From assembly GCA_013396655.1 (NCBI GenBank), contig WBMV01004256.1, forward strand, positions 112,871 through 176,870: 64,000 nucleotides of DNA, read 5' to 3'. The translations under genes and the position numbers were made by a program. Of this stretch, positions 24,794-37,918 are shown piece after piece. The stretch is from Campylorhamphus procurvoides (lineage: Eukaryota; Chordata; Aves; Passeriformes; Dendrocolaptidae). The notes under the pieces were generated by a model. It was not told where the DNA came from and made no database searches. It was given only the letters and a program-made list of their open reading frames with translations. The stretch's first letter is position 1; each line of letters opens with the position of its first letter.

Positions 24794-25798
24794 TGTGGTG
24801 ATGCCCTGGTGCCCAAAAAAGCCACTCTATCACTCTCCCCCTCAGCTGGACAGGGGAGAGAAAATAGATCAAAAGACTCATGGGCTAGGATAAGGACAGG
24901 GAGAGATCACTCACCCATTACTGTCATGAATTGACTTGAGGAAATTAGTTTAATTTATTGCCAATCAAATCAGAGTAGGATAATGAGAAATAAAACCTAA
25001 TTATAAAAAACACTTCTCTCTCACCCCTCCCTTCTTCCTGGGCCTCACTTCATTCCCAATTTTCTCTGCTTTCTCCTCTGCAACAGTGCAGGGAGATGGG
25101 GCGTGGGTGTTGTGGTCAGTTCATCACAGGTTGTCTCTGCTGGTCCCTCCTCCTCAGGGGGAGGACTCCTCACAGCCTTCAATTGCTCCAGGGTGGGGCT
25201 CCTCCCATGGGAGACAATCCTCCATGAACTTCCCCAATGTGGGTCCTTCCTACGGGCTGTGGTTCCTCACAAAGTGCTCCAGAGTTGGTCCTTCACTGTG
25301 GTGCAGTCCTTCAATCAGGTGCATTCCTCCAGGAACAGACTGTTTCAACATGGGTCCCCTATAGGGTCAGAAGTCCTGCCAATAAACATGCTCCAGCATG
25401 GGCTTCCCACGGGATCACAGTCTCCTTCAAGCATCGCTCTGCTCCAGCGTGAGTTGCTCCTTGGGCTGCAGGTGGATCACTGATCCACCTTGGATCTGTG
25501 CTCCACTTTAGAACTCCAGGGGCTGCAGGGGGACAGCCAGCCTTGCCTTGGTCTTCCCCATGGGTTGCAGAGGAATCTCAGCTCTGGTGCAATTGGTGTT
25601 CATGCAGGCCTTTTTCCCCCCCTTAAATCTTTTATCCCAGAGGTTCTATCACCATCACTGATGGACTCAGCCTTGGCCAATGACAGGTCTGTATTGGAGC
25701 TGGCTGGCACTGGCTCTGTCAGAGACAGGGGAAGCTTCTCACAAAAGCCATCCCTGTACGTCCCTGCTACTGAAACCTTACCATGTAAAGACAATACA
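24794..25798 (-). mobile_element. solo LTR of the same avian ERVL-type family as 6491-7549
   Basis: The left edge TGTGGTGATGCCCTGG and the right edge ending ACAATACA mark about 1.0 kb. Read on the minus strand, it has a TATA-like GATAAAAGATTTAAGG at 25623-25638 preceded by a CCAAT-containing stretch. The diverged CTCCAGCRTG/GGGCTGCAGG units follow, including GGGCTGCAGGTGGATC at 25463-25478. No exact target-site duplication was found. ORFs of 70-130 codons inside are by-products. Confidence 0.85.
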
Positions 25799-28700
25799 AG
25801 CATCTTTCCTGCCTCTCTCCTCCCTGCCTCCCTACCTTGCCCCAAAGCAATGTCCTGGGAAAATGAGTTGTTCCTATAGTTAGTCTTGAAGACTGTTGTA
25901 TTCAGGTTTTGGTGAAGTAAGGCAGAAGACATTAGAACCACTGAATATTTGAATTAGTCTCAGCAGGTCAATTACTACAAAGATTTTCTGCTCTAGTTGC
26001 TTGCAGAGAGATGTGTACTTCTTAAAATCCCAGCTATTTTCTGTTTAATTTATTTGCAAAGCAAAACATAAGAGTGTAAAAAAATCAATTGAACTCAACA
26101 ATTTTATTGGAGTTCACATGCTACAACAAGGTGTACAAGCACAAGGCTCCTAGCAAGACAAGCAAGCAATCCTGTAGTTGCTTTAAAGATATCTGCTGTC
26201 TGCAGTAGTGTAGGATAAGCACACCATTAGTCTAACAGGTTTTCTCCTTGATCAATTATTTAGCCTTTCCTTTTATTTTCCTGAAAGTTTGAGTTTGTGG
26301 GGGGTTTTTTGTTTGGTTTGGTTTGGTTCGGGGTTTGTTTTTTAAATTTAGGACATTTGCCACCTTTAATAAAGGATGCATCCCTGTACTTCTGCACTTT
26401 TGAGTTTAGAGCACTATAACTGCTTTCATATCTCTGTTTCAGTGGTTCCTCTCTATCCCCAGCAGTTTGGGGAACGATGACAAAGGAAGGATGAGAAGTC
26501 AGTAGAAGTTCCAGCAGATCAGGGAATAGGCTAATTCAGGTCTCCACTGCCTCTACTTTCAATATTGTGTTGCTGTGCCCAGGGGCTGAAGAAGAACCTT
26601 TCATATGAGAATTTGCACCAAAGAAGTTCCAGAATACAAAGAAAAAAAAGTGGCTGAAAGCCATATAAAGTCTGCAGGCTTGAGATTCACAGGAATAAAG
26701 GGAGAATTAACATTGTCATATGCAACCACAGTTATGTATTAAACAAAAGATATAGAAAAGAAGACATCTGAGGAAAATTTGCTAAAACTGCACTATAATC
26801 TTCAATCAAAAAATAGATCCTTTTAAAAAGTTACCTCCAGAAATCGTGTATTTTGTATTTATTTCTACACATTTTTTTGCTTTAATTCAAATACTTCAGA
26901 TATACTTTAGATGCTATTGATGTTTAAATTTTGTCCAATCCTTATGAGGCTCAGTGGACAGAAGTAATTCAATCAGAAATAATGAATGATGTGAAAAGCA
27001 GTGAGGGAATGTCTCTTCAATCAGTGCACAGAAAAATTAATATCCACAGGACAGCTGCTGAATAGGGCAGATTTTTTTTCATTGTTTCAGTAGTAAATTC
27101 ACACTGATTTTGTACCAAGTAAGCTTAATATGCTCAAGAAAGATGAGTAGCAGAGCTGAAATTTGCTAAGAGAGAGCAGGGGAGAAAGTATTCTAATTGT
27201 TTGTAATGATAAATACAACAGTAAACCACTAACCAGCTGTTACTTTACTCATATTGATGATTTCTGCTTTTCTTTTACGTTTTTTTTAAATAAAAGCTGA
27301 TTTTGTCAATAAACCAAAACTCCTAGTTTCACACTTGAAAAGTAGACACCATTGAGTAGGATATAATAATTAGTCAAACTTACTAGTTTATATCCCTGGT
27401 TAGGAAGTTATGCTATTATTAATGATCAACAATTATGAAAATATGTCAAAATAGTCTTTAAAGACCTCAGGGCCTTTGGTAGTGGAGAGAAACTGGACAG
27501 GCAAAGTAACAGAAGAGACAAATGCACCCTGTAAATGCTGCAAATCCACAGGAGCTCTCAAACCAAACCAGGAGCAGGCAGGTGCAGAGATGCTGAGAGG
27601 GCAGGGGCAGAGCACACGAGGCACCTGCCGTAAGTCACTTCTTGGATGAAGATGGCTCCTCTAAACTCAACACAGCCAAGTCTGGGATTAAAATACCAGA
27701 TAGTTACATGCCACCCTGTTTTGTGTTAGAGGTATGGAACAAGGCTTTATAACAGCTAAACCTGGAAAGTAGAAACAGAAGCCCCAGGCCAGGGAGGACC
27801 TTTGCAACATGCTGAGAAGAAATACAGGTCTGGTCAACGTAACTGGATCCTTTGCAAACTCTGTATGGTGTGAAATAGCTGAAACCTAAAGCTATTCAAA
27901 TAGTTTCATCTTCTCATGCATTGCCATGACATACCATATTCACACCAGGAAGGTTCTGCATAATGACACCAGCTTTAGCTCCTTCATGCAACTGTCAGAA
28001 AAGGTAATTTAGAAGTACAGGCTGGGAAAAATCCCCTCCACAGCTCCAAGGCAAGCTGGGGGTAAAACTACCTTTTTCCCATGGGTTCCAAAGCTGCTTC
28101 TAACACTGAGGTCACCTAACAACCTATGCAACACCACATCTAATCTCTCCTCCCTCAAAGGGAGGAGCACATTTTTAGTATGTTATAACAAGAAGCTTTA
28201 GAATTAGTTTGAATGGAGAGGAGAAATATGGCCTATGGTTTCTCATCATTTAATCAATGCTTCTGCCAGTTCAGGGCATTAAAATGGTAATGTATTTGCA
28301 TCAAAATATAAGGAAGACTTCAGCAGAACAAAATCTTATCTTCTGAAAAATTCTCCATACAACACTAGAGCAAATTTCCTATAGTGTAGAAGAAGAATCC
28401 ATATTTACACAAAATTCACAATAATGGAATAAATAAATTAAAAAATAGATGTTCTTCTCCCATCTGGAATGAAAAATGGAAAAGAGGATGGGGGGAGTAA
28501 GCTGGAAAGGAACATTTACATCAAGTAGTTTTTCTCAAAACTGACAGAAATTTAAAATTATATTTGAAATTCTACTCTTGGAGTTGCCCTTCAGTTTCTC
28601 ACACATTTTGAGATACTAAATATAGAAAGACAAGTTATTTTAATTTAAGCTTGCATATGAAAATTCCTATCAAATATACAGATGTAATACCCTTATGTGT

Positions 28701-31700
28701 TTCACTGTTTTATAGGCTGGCTGGCTTTCTGTACAGTGATGATATCATATATGACATTTATAGTTTATTAAAGTGGTTGGTAGTAATAATGAAGCCTATA
28801 CGTATCCTGAGTTTTAAGGTTGTTTGATAATACAGTGTTGTTTTTAAAACTCTATAATGAATCTACATAGTGAGAGTGTGCTACCAAAGAAAAATAGATA
28901 TGAGTTCCTTCTGTATCAACTCTATAAAATTAGGTCTTCTTTTAAATCCTATTTCTGGACCACATAAGTTTAACCTCTTTACTTGCTTACAAGTCCTTGA
29001 TAATGACAGTTTCTGCTTTTCATTTCATTACTGTAGGGATATATAAACAGGACAAAAACTTTTATTTAGTACATTGTGCACACCAATTTAAAGATGGATA
29101 TATTCTTAGTTACGAATATACAGTGCTATTGTTAATTCTAATAAGTTACGTGTATATTTCTTACTCTCCTACTAGAGATTAGTTTCCATGAACAAGTAGT
29201 TACTGTAACATTTTCATTTTTTTCATGTTTCCTAACCAGGTTGTGGAAGAACGCAGCCATGCAGCCACCTATTAATTTGTATACTGCAATGAAAAAACAT
29301 ACATGTTGCCATTTATAAGAGTTAAGGAAAAAAAAACCAAAACAAAACAAATACACAAAAACATGTTCACATAAAATCCCAAATGCAGCTTAAACACTCT
29401 GAAAGTCTTTTCTGACAGTTTAATGGCTGAAACGCAAGTGAGAAATGAGAACGTGACACCTACAAGTAGGCAAGGAAAGATAATGTAAGGAAAGCTAGCT
29501 GATCATCACCTTGTAATCATGGCTGGCAAAAAAGAGACAGATTTCACATGTAGATTTCTATTGACTGAAAGACCCAGTGAAGGCTCATTTCAGCTAACGG
29601 GATCTGTCAGGAGGTAGAAACCACATGCAACACTGACGGTCTTCTCTGTTAGAGCAGTTTTACTTAATTTGAGAAAGAAAGCTGAAGCCCTTTCACAAGA
29701 TTTCTGGGATAAGTATCTAAAACCAAATAAACAATAATTTTATTGTCCTAATACCCTCTCTCTTACGTATTGTACACATAAATTATCTCTGGATAATTTT
29801 TATGGAAGGTAAATGGAACAAGCTAGATTCATAAATCAAAACTTTGATGTATCCCTTTTGAGTTTCACATTACGGTTTCTTATGAACTGGGAGACATTAG
29901 AACAATGATTAGCAGATTATTATCACTGAAAAGGAATATTCAAAGTGCCTATTACCCAAGATATAACATTTAATTTCTATAAAAATATACGTGGTTACTT
30001 AAGTGCATTAAAAATCAGCAACACAGATCCAGGAGTGGAAAAGGTATGAGATGAAGATGTATGTGAACACTTGTTTAATAACTACTGAGAAAATAGAACC
30101 ATGAAACTCCAGCTATCTCAGATTTTTATGCCAACAAAACCAACCAACAATGTAAACTAGACAAGTTCAGTTCAAGCTGAGAAAAGTAAAGTATTGTAAT
30201 TCCAAAAACTGATTTCAGAAAAGTTTACTGTTAGATGGATGGTGGCTAAAAAACATAAATGTCTGAAGGAGAGTATGAATGAACAGTCTTTGCCCAGTTA
30301 CTTCTAGCTAGCAAGACATTCTGGCACACTGGTGGTTCATGGAATCAGATGCAAAATATGTTAATTCGAAAATTACTTTTCTACACAAGCTGAGGGGAAT
30401 CTGAGGTGTAATATAAGTGTTATACCTTTTATCAACCAGTCAATCTTATTAGGGCACAAAGCAATTTAGGTGATAGTCTGAAAATTGGCCAGGGCAGAAT
30501 GTAGACAAGACCTAAATGCTAAAAGCAATAGACAAAAAGCAATTTGAGTTTACTGAATAATTCTATAAGAGCAAATAACAAATTACAAAAGCTGAAGAAA
30601 ATTACAAGTAGACTTTGCTTTCAGTGCATAATTAGAAGTTCTGAAAAAAAACAAAACCCCAAAACATTACCAAATAATTAGGGTTACTTCACATTCAGTC
30701 TTCAATAGTGAAGGGTAGAAACGGTATTAACAATTTGAATAGGTTTCTGAATTAAACCAGATGTTTTTTGTTAAACAGAGGAAAGCTAGGGCTCTGGGGT
30801 ACTGAACCCACAAAAAGATAGATAACACCTCCTTTTTAGATTCTGGGTCATGAGCTGGATTTCTTGCCCTGTTAATGTCCCTGCAGTTGGTGGTGGGTCC
30901 CTGCACTCTAGGGGTGGGCAAAGTCAGGCTGCCTTAAAGATTTTTAATGCCAAATCAAAATGTATTTGGGTAATTATGAAACTACCCAAACTCAAGACAT
31001 CAACCAAAAGATTTTACAGAGTTTGTGCCAGCAGCCCTCCTGACAGAACAGGTGCATCTATGTCTGACCATGCTTCCCCATGTCCCAGCCCCACTCCAAG
31101 CTCAAGTACACTGGTTTTCCTCACCTTCTCTTAATCGTTAGCTCTAGCCATCTCCTTTCGCCTGCTCTCTGACAGTTGCCACACTGGAATTTTCCAACAG
31201 GGAGTGTTTGCACCAGGTCTGCTCCTACCAGCAAGAGCTCATGCAGTCCTGGCAGTCCCGCTGGAGCCCAGTCACCTCTGCTCATCGTTGGGCATCACCC
31301 TGTGCTGCAGGAGGTAGAAAACTGCCAAGCTGCGTAGGGTGGGGCAGGAGAAACAGCCACACTGTAGCCCCTGCCCAGAGCACAACCCTATCAGGAGGCA
31401 CAGATAGCACCTACAGGTCCTTCAGCAATGACAGATAAAGACAAGAAATAATTTGAAGTCGTGATTGAGGCAGGCTTGTGCTGCCTGAGCAGACCAAAGC
31501 TTCCTTTTCCCCTGACACAGTCTGGAGACACAGGAACTCTTGCCATAAAAGAAATAACTAATATTTATTCCTCCAAGTCAGAGATTAATGCAAAAAAAAA
31601 TTGCCATTTTTTTTAACTGGAAGATTTAGGCATGTCTATACTCATGTGCACTGCTTTTGTGTATCTTTTATGAGACAACTCACGCATGTGCAAGAAACAC

Positions 31701-33104
31701 AGTCAATAAAATGAGAATGACTTCTACAAAGCAACTGATTTCAAGGCACTTACCTGCCTCAGCTCTCAATGTCAGAGCACTTCAGTGCTTTATTAATGTA
31801 TCTATATGCTCCATCACTATTAACCTTAGCAGTTCCAGTCTGATGTACAGAGTCCTCCTGTACAAAGCTATAAAAAACATATTGATATTATATGTTTTAT
31901 TGGTGTATACATTTCACAGTATTCAAAGTAAACTTGGAGTGCTCAGTGACGCCAGAGGGAAGCTACTAGAATTCCCAAAGGCACTTTGGCACCTTGGCTG
32001 TTAACTGAAAAGGTAACATAACAAGTCTGGTTGCAAGTCAAGCCAGGAGCTATTCTCCAGACCTTTATACAACTTGCACCACCACAGCACAAGCAAATGT
32101 TATCTCACCCAGCATAAAATCTGCAGGCATAAATATAACCCAAAGGGTTCTTTTGAACTTGAAAGTCTTAAACACAACCAGAGAGAAAATTGAGTAGTCT
32201 TTTTTTTCCTTCCCAATTCTGAAATCAAATTCTAATAATTTAACTACTAGGTGATAACTATAAATGAGTAAAGATGACACTGAAAATGATAATTTGTAAC
32301 AGGATTATCATGGGCTGATTTGTCTTTGAGTATACATTGACCAAAGTTACACCAAAGAACAGAAGTCCTTAATGTTAATATTTTGGTAATTTCTCATGGG
32401 AAAGAAGCCATATTATTATTGCAGTACTTAGTGGAATATTCACTGCAGTTACTTATTTCATGTCTATTTTAGGTAGGTCTTCTCTTATCAGGAAAAAAAA
32501 TGCCAGTAAGAAATGCTTATTAGGGCCAGGGGCTTTTTCAAAAGAAATATAACATATAAAATTAATTTAATCGCTTTCTGCTTTGAAATAATTTGCAAAT
32601 AGATTGTGATTTTCTTCAACACATTATACAAAACTATTCAAAGATACATTTCAACAATAATTCAAATACTCAATAATTCATAACCTCATTAGTAAGTAGT
32701 TTGCTGGCAGCAGTCACTATTAAAAAATGAAATGTTTCAATAGAGTAGTCATATTACTTTGTTGACCTTTTTTTTTTGAAAACTTGATTGCATTGTAGTA
32801 AATCAGACAATACATTTATCCATGTGAAGATGGGAATTGAGTACTATGTTTCACCAATATTTTGCAATATTCAGTTAATCTCCATTTTGGCAATCACTCT
32901 TACTAGCTAACCAAATTGCTATCCCTGCAGAATGCAACCACCAAAACAGTATCAAAATAGGCTACATGAATTTCTTAACAATGTGTCAGCCAGTCTTTAT
33001 TCACTGTAGAGGCAAATTAATCTTGATTTTTTTCTCACATTGTATATTCATTTACCTGAAGCTCCTGGAGGTACCAATGAAGGGGTCACTTTCTGTTTTC
33101 ACAG
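25799..33104. other. non-coding stretch
   Basis: AT-rich DNA with no gene, RNA gene or classifiable repeat seen. Small features only: a G/T-rich simple stretch at about 26299-26345 (GGTTT-type units) and A/C-rich simple stretches near 29325-29360. ORFs at 30850-31134 and 31208-31438 lie in slightly GC-richer DNA and are not recognised. Confidence 0.5.
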
Positions 33105-33225
33105 GTTACTTCACAGTGGCTGCAGCGGTAGAGAAGGCAACACAAGGTTTCTCCATTTGCAGTCCAGAGAAGTGTTATCAAAAGCAGAGTGGGACTTTAT
33201 GACTAACGTTTCAGTGACAAATAAG
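33105..33225 (+). other. exon-like segment, unidentified (weak)
   Basis: A plus-strand interval of 121 nt between a very good acceptor (TCACTTTCTGTTTTCACAG) and a good donor (ATAAG/GTAACT). One frame is open throughout (1 nt plus 40 codons), including KAEWDFMTNVSVTNK with an NVS sequon. A second frame is open for most of it. This could be a coding or long non-coding RNA exon, or chance. Not recognised. Confidence 0.17.
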
Positions 33226-36200
33226 GTAACTCAACAGAAAAGGGAACTCCCCAAGAGCAGCATAGTCCCTAAAATCATATTTGCTTTCTTTACTTTTATA
33301 CATGCAACTTCTAGAGAGCTGTGCTGTGCTAGCTATCCTTCAGAAGGAGGGAGGAAACTGCAGTACTTCACCTTCTCTGCTCCTGTAGCTTCAAAGAGTG
33401 CATTAAGGACATAGAGCTCTGCTTTGATACCATTGCCTCATTCTTGAAGACAGGTAGAGAATGGTCTGCCCTCCAGGTCACACAGGCAGAGTCCCTCTGG
33501 ATCACAAAGACAGACCTGCCCTATGTCAACCTCTGGGAAATTGAACTCTGCAACTTCTATTATACATTGCCATTTTGCTTCAGATAAAGTCACTGCTGCC
33601 TTACTGAAACAAGATTCAGCATCCCAAAAGTGACTTCTTCAGATAGCAGGAGACTTATTAGGCTAAGTGGATGCACTGCCCATACAGGAGCCCTTTCCGG
33701 GACTGACAAACACAAATCCAAAATGTACCACAGGATTAATTTTTGGCTGCAGTTTATGTAACTTCAGAGTTAACAGTTTCCATGCTCCAGCAGTCATTCA
33801 AAACACTTCCATATTTCTTATTTAAAAAGTTTAGGGGGAAAAAAAATAAGTAATACGAACTTGTGTAACATTTAATTGGTTTGGTTGGGGTTTTTTTGCA
33901 TTATCACAAGCACCTGGAGCCAACAATTCAGTCCTGAAAATTTAATAATCTTGTAACCATGTAGTAACTCTGTCCTTCAGGTCAGCTGTGAGCTGAAGTT
34001 CACAAAGATAAACCGGATGGGATCTGGTAACAAAAATTTTATGTAAGATTTCTCTTATGGTTGCTAGAAGAGGGTTCATCTCTGCTCAATAGAGAGCTAT
34101 GAGGCAAAAAGCAATTTTTCAGTCCTTACTGTTTCTTTCGTGTAAGTTGTTTTCTTCTTCTGTTACTCTTTGTACTGGAAGAAAGCAGCTAGATTTTGAA
34201 CGATCTGAACACTGATGTCACACCAAGCTGTAACACAAATTACAGCTGTTCTTCTGCAGAAGAGGGCGTGTCCCATTCATCACCCAGCCCTTCACTGTGG
34301 AAGGCAGAGCTGCAGCTTGGATTTCAGCTTCTCATGACATGACTATGCCAGTTCTCCCGCAGGCTGCAAAGACTTGACCTTTCAAAAGTAAAAATAGAAA
34401 ACTCAATTCCCTGGACAGAGAACACAGCTAGAATTTAAGGCAGGAGGATATTTACCTTGTTTTCCTATCAATTAAATAGATTCCTTGAACTATATGTGCC
34501 CTTCAAACCCTCTTAAATTAATAATAATAAAATCTTAATTGGTAAGCAGCGCTTTCTATTTCCCCCAGGCAATTATGACAACAGAATTAGACTCAGGTAA
34601 CTCAGTTAGACATCAGCCTTATTCAGCGCTCTCCAAGAGGTCTCTAAGTAAAACTCTTCACTAGCTTGATGAAAACAGTGTTAGAATTGCTTTGTTGAGG
34701 TCAAATAGCATATGCTCAAAATAATCAAGGGTTAAACATCCTCCTCAAAGGCAAAACAATGCCTCATTGTTTATTCCCTAAACCTCTCCACTTGGTACTT
34801 GAATGCCTCATCCATTCTGACCCAGAAATTCTGCTGATCTGCTTGGTGCAGTATGAGGTTGACCTTGTTCTTGGGGTTTTTTTCCCTTCAGTCCTGCTTT
34901 TTCCCCAAACACCGTGTTTCAGACACATACGTGAAGCACAAGAGGTCAGGTAGCAGCAATCCTGAGCCGTGTTTCAGCAGTTTGCCCTGTGTTTCCTCTT
35001 CTGCACCTCCCCTGTTTGCCACTTGAAAGCAGAAGCAGGGCTCTACCGTACATATGAAAACACAGCATGAACACAGAGGAGGTGTTAAAAAAGGGCCGCT
35101 CCAAAAATCTGCATAGACAAGGCCTCAGACCTCGGTCTAAGTAAGTTTGGGGCTGTGTTAAAATGAATCATAAGCCTCTTGCCTCCAACAGGAGCCCAGG
35201 ATAGGGCACGGAGGCATCACTGCGGCACATGGGGAGAGGCAGGAATCTCCAAACAGCCATCCTGTTGCCTGAAAATTTGATATGTTGCATGCTGGTTTAC
35301 ATTCATTTGCTAAAACCCTGTGACTTCTTGGAACAAGAATTTCCTTGCTCTGGAGAAATACCTACCCCTCACTTATCACCCTAGACTCTCACCTATCTGC
35401 TCTATAGACATATGATGACTGTACTCCTTGTTCCCTGGTGATCTACATCTGCAGAAGGCACGGGAGGTGCCTCCCCTTGTGAACCAGTGTGGTTTTCCAG
35501 GCTAAGAAAGCTGATGGCCTGGGCCTGCTCCCCTGCTCTGGGCAACTGCTCCATCTGCTCAGCTGCCATGCAGAAAGTGGAAGGCACAACCAGAAGGCAA
35601 GGATTCTAAAATTATGTGTGTTTGCAACATCCAAAAATGGGTTGGAGCTCTTGACACATGTTCACAACCTTTTTTCAGGCTAGACCTTAAAATTCCAAAA
35701 AGGAGCAAATGTTCAGATATGACCCTGTATTCAATGTTCCCCATCACTAACTCAGAGGAGATTCCTTCTGCCCAAGGGCTGGTTCAAATCCTCTCTCAGG
35801 CACTTAATTCTTCCCATTGTCTGTACAGGGAGCCTGTAGGCTTTAGTACGTGATTGTAATTTACTCTAAGCATAGAATTACTTACTTTCTACTTACTCCA
35901 TTACTTAGAATTCAGGCACTGGAACATGTAATTCATGGGTACTAAGCCCTTTATTATATCTGCTCTCCATCAGTAACTTACTGACACAAGCAAAACTGGT
36001 ATACACAAGGGTTAAAAGGATTAACAGAAATCTACATTAGAGATTTGCACCAGATGAACTAGATTGATTTTTAAATCCACTTGATTAAACGGGTGTACTT
36101 TTTCAAGACTGATTCATTTAGCAATTTCTCCCTTAAAGAAATTTTCATAATAATATTTCATATACAGTGACTAATTACTTTTCAGAACATTGTGTACTTG

Positions 36201-36959
36201 TTCTCTGCTTCTGTGGACTTTTGTGACTTCTGGACAGCCTCTACATCTGGGTAAAGTGGATATAAAGTGACATAGTGCTCGACAGTATTTCAGCAGTCTG
36301 AAGGGATGTGTGAGGGATCACAAAAGGGGCAAGAGAGTGTCTGACAACTGCTGTTGGACAGGAAGCTGCAAACAGTGGGAAAATGCATTGCCAAAACCTT
36401 CCCAGGTGGTGGGGCTGTACTGGCTTTGTAGGATGGATAGAGCAAAGTTAAGGTGGGAGCAGAGTCTGGAGGTGGTTGAACCCTTGCTATGGAGAGTACA
36501 GAGAAGGAGAGGGAAGAATGCAGCCTTCCGTCACCGGCCCACTCTGCCACCACCATGACACAGGGCACAAAACTGTCCCCAGGATACCTGTAGGACTTGA
36601 AACAGAGGCAGATGACAAGGGATGATTTAATACCCACTCTTCCCCTCTTTAGCTTTCTTTTTGTGCTAATTTTTGAACCCTTCTGCTCTATCACTTTGCC
36701 TGAAGTTTACTTCCCCCCCTTTCTTAATTTCATAAGCATTTTTTGTGCAGCTATGTCTCAGGTTTCCATAGCTTTTTTTTTTTTCCCCATGCCTCCTTCA
36801 TGTACAAGCAGATGTCAGCATAAAGGTCTGTAAAGTCTTCTAAAACCTCCTAAAACTTCTCCACAGCAATGCCCACAGGACCTGGGCAGGCATAAGGTTT
36901 GACTGGCGTCACACTATTGTCCATTATGCTCATTACCAGGTTGTGCTCCTGCAAGAGAC
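33226..36959. other. non-coding stretch
   Basis: No gene or classifiable repeat was identified. ORFs of 60-134 codons at 35.4-36.7 kb overlap on both strands and have unconvincing compositions. Confidence 0.45.
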
Positions 36960-37918
36960 TGAAATGGTTTATGGCTTAAACATTGTTAAGATCAAGAAGA
37001 CCACTCCCCACCTGAACATGTCTCCTGGATTATTTCAGGGAATTGGACTGTGAGTTAAGCCTCCTGGTGGGAACTTGAGTTAAGATAAAAGTGGCAGTGT
37101 TGCCTAATGAACCCAGGTTAAGGATAAGTGAACAAGGCTGGGAGGAGGCCATACCTACAGACCCATCACAGCTCTCCCCTATGCGAGGCTGAGTTGTTGA
37201 TACTAATGGGTCAACCAGTCAGCAGAGTGGCCACCCAGGTGCTGAAGGTGTGCAGACCTGACCTGAACCTCGGGGTACAATCTGGATGTTAAACAAGGTA
37301 AGGAAAGCAGCAAACCCTGTAAAATGGGGTAGTGTTTCTTTTCCCTTACACTCAACTGTGATAACTCCCCTCTGGGAAAGCACTGAGACGTTCACAAGAG
37401 GCCTGGAGGTATTCACCTCTGCTGATGGGCCATAATGGACTCACCTGCAGCTGACTTAATAGGCGGCTGTAACTTCTTAGAAGGTGTCAAAGACTCCTGA
37501 AGTGTCCCATGCTCCAGTATTACATCATCCATTGTAAAACTCCCCATCCCAGGGGAGGTACTAGGCATCCCCATCTGAACTTGAGCATATATAACTCATG
37601 AAATCTTTGAGTTTTGTGGACTTCCCCTGCTGGATCAAGACCATCACTTCAACCAACAGACAGTGAAATTGCAACTACCACGTCTCCTTGCTGGATCCAG
37701 CTGGTGGTGACTTTATATCTCTCTACTTTTATAATATCTTTCTATTCCTTATACGTTTTCTTAAGTGTTATTTTCATTGCTATATTGCTATAGATAATAA
37801 CAACCAAAATGACTACAGACAAACACCAATCATTGGGTGTTGTTTCACTCTAACCTGCCCCAAGGAATCTATTAAAAAGAACCAGGGTTATCCTCACCTT
37901 CTGGGGCAGGTCATAACA
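36960..37918 (+). mobile_element. LTR of a second ERV family, plus orientation (ends approximate)
   Basis: A block from TGAAATGGTTTATGGC to GGTCATAACA with an LTR-like layout. A TATA box, CATATATAACT, lies at 37586-37596, followed by CCCCTGCTGGATC repeats and a T-rich tract leading to TAACCTGCCCC. It shares a core with the inverted copy at 48690-49390, including the exact 20-mer CTCTGCTGATGGGCCATAAT at 37417-37436. No target-site duplication was found, so the ends are uncertain. Confidence 0.65.

Noticed and set aside
25086..25941. Several ORFs of 70-129 codons on both strands
   Set aside because: All inside the LTR at 24794-25798 or running over its edge; no retroviral protein motif is visible.
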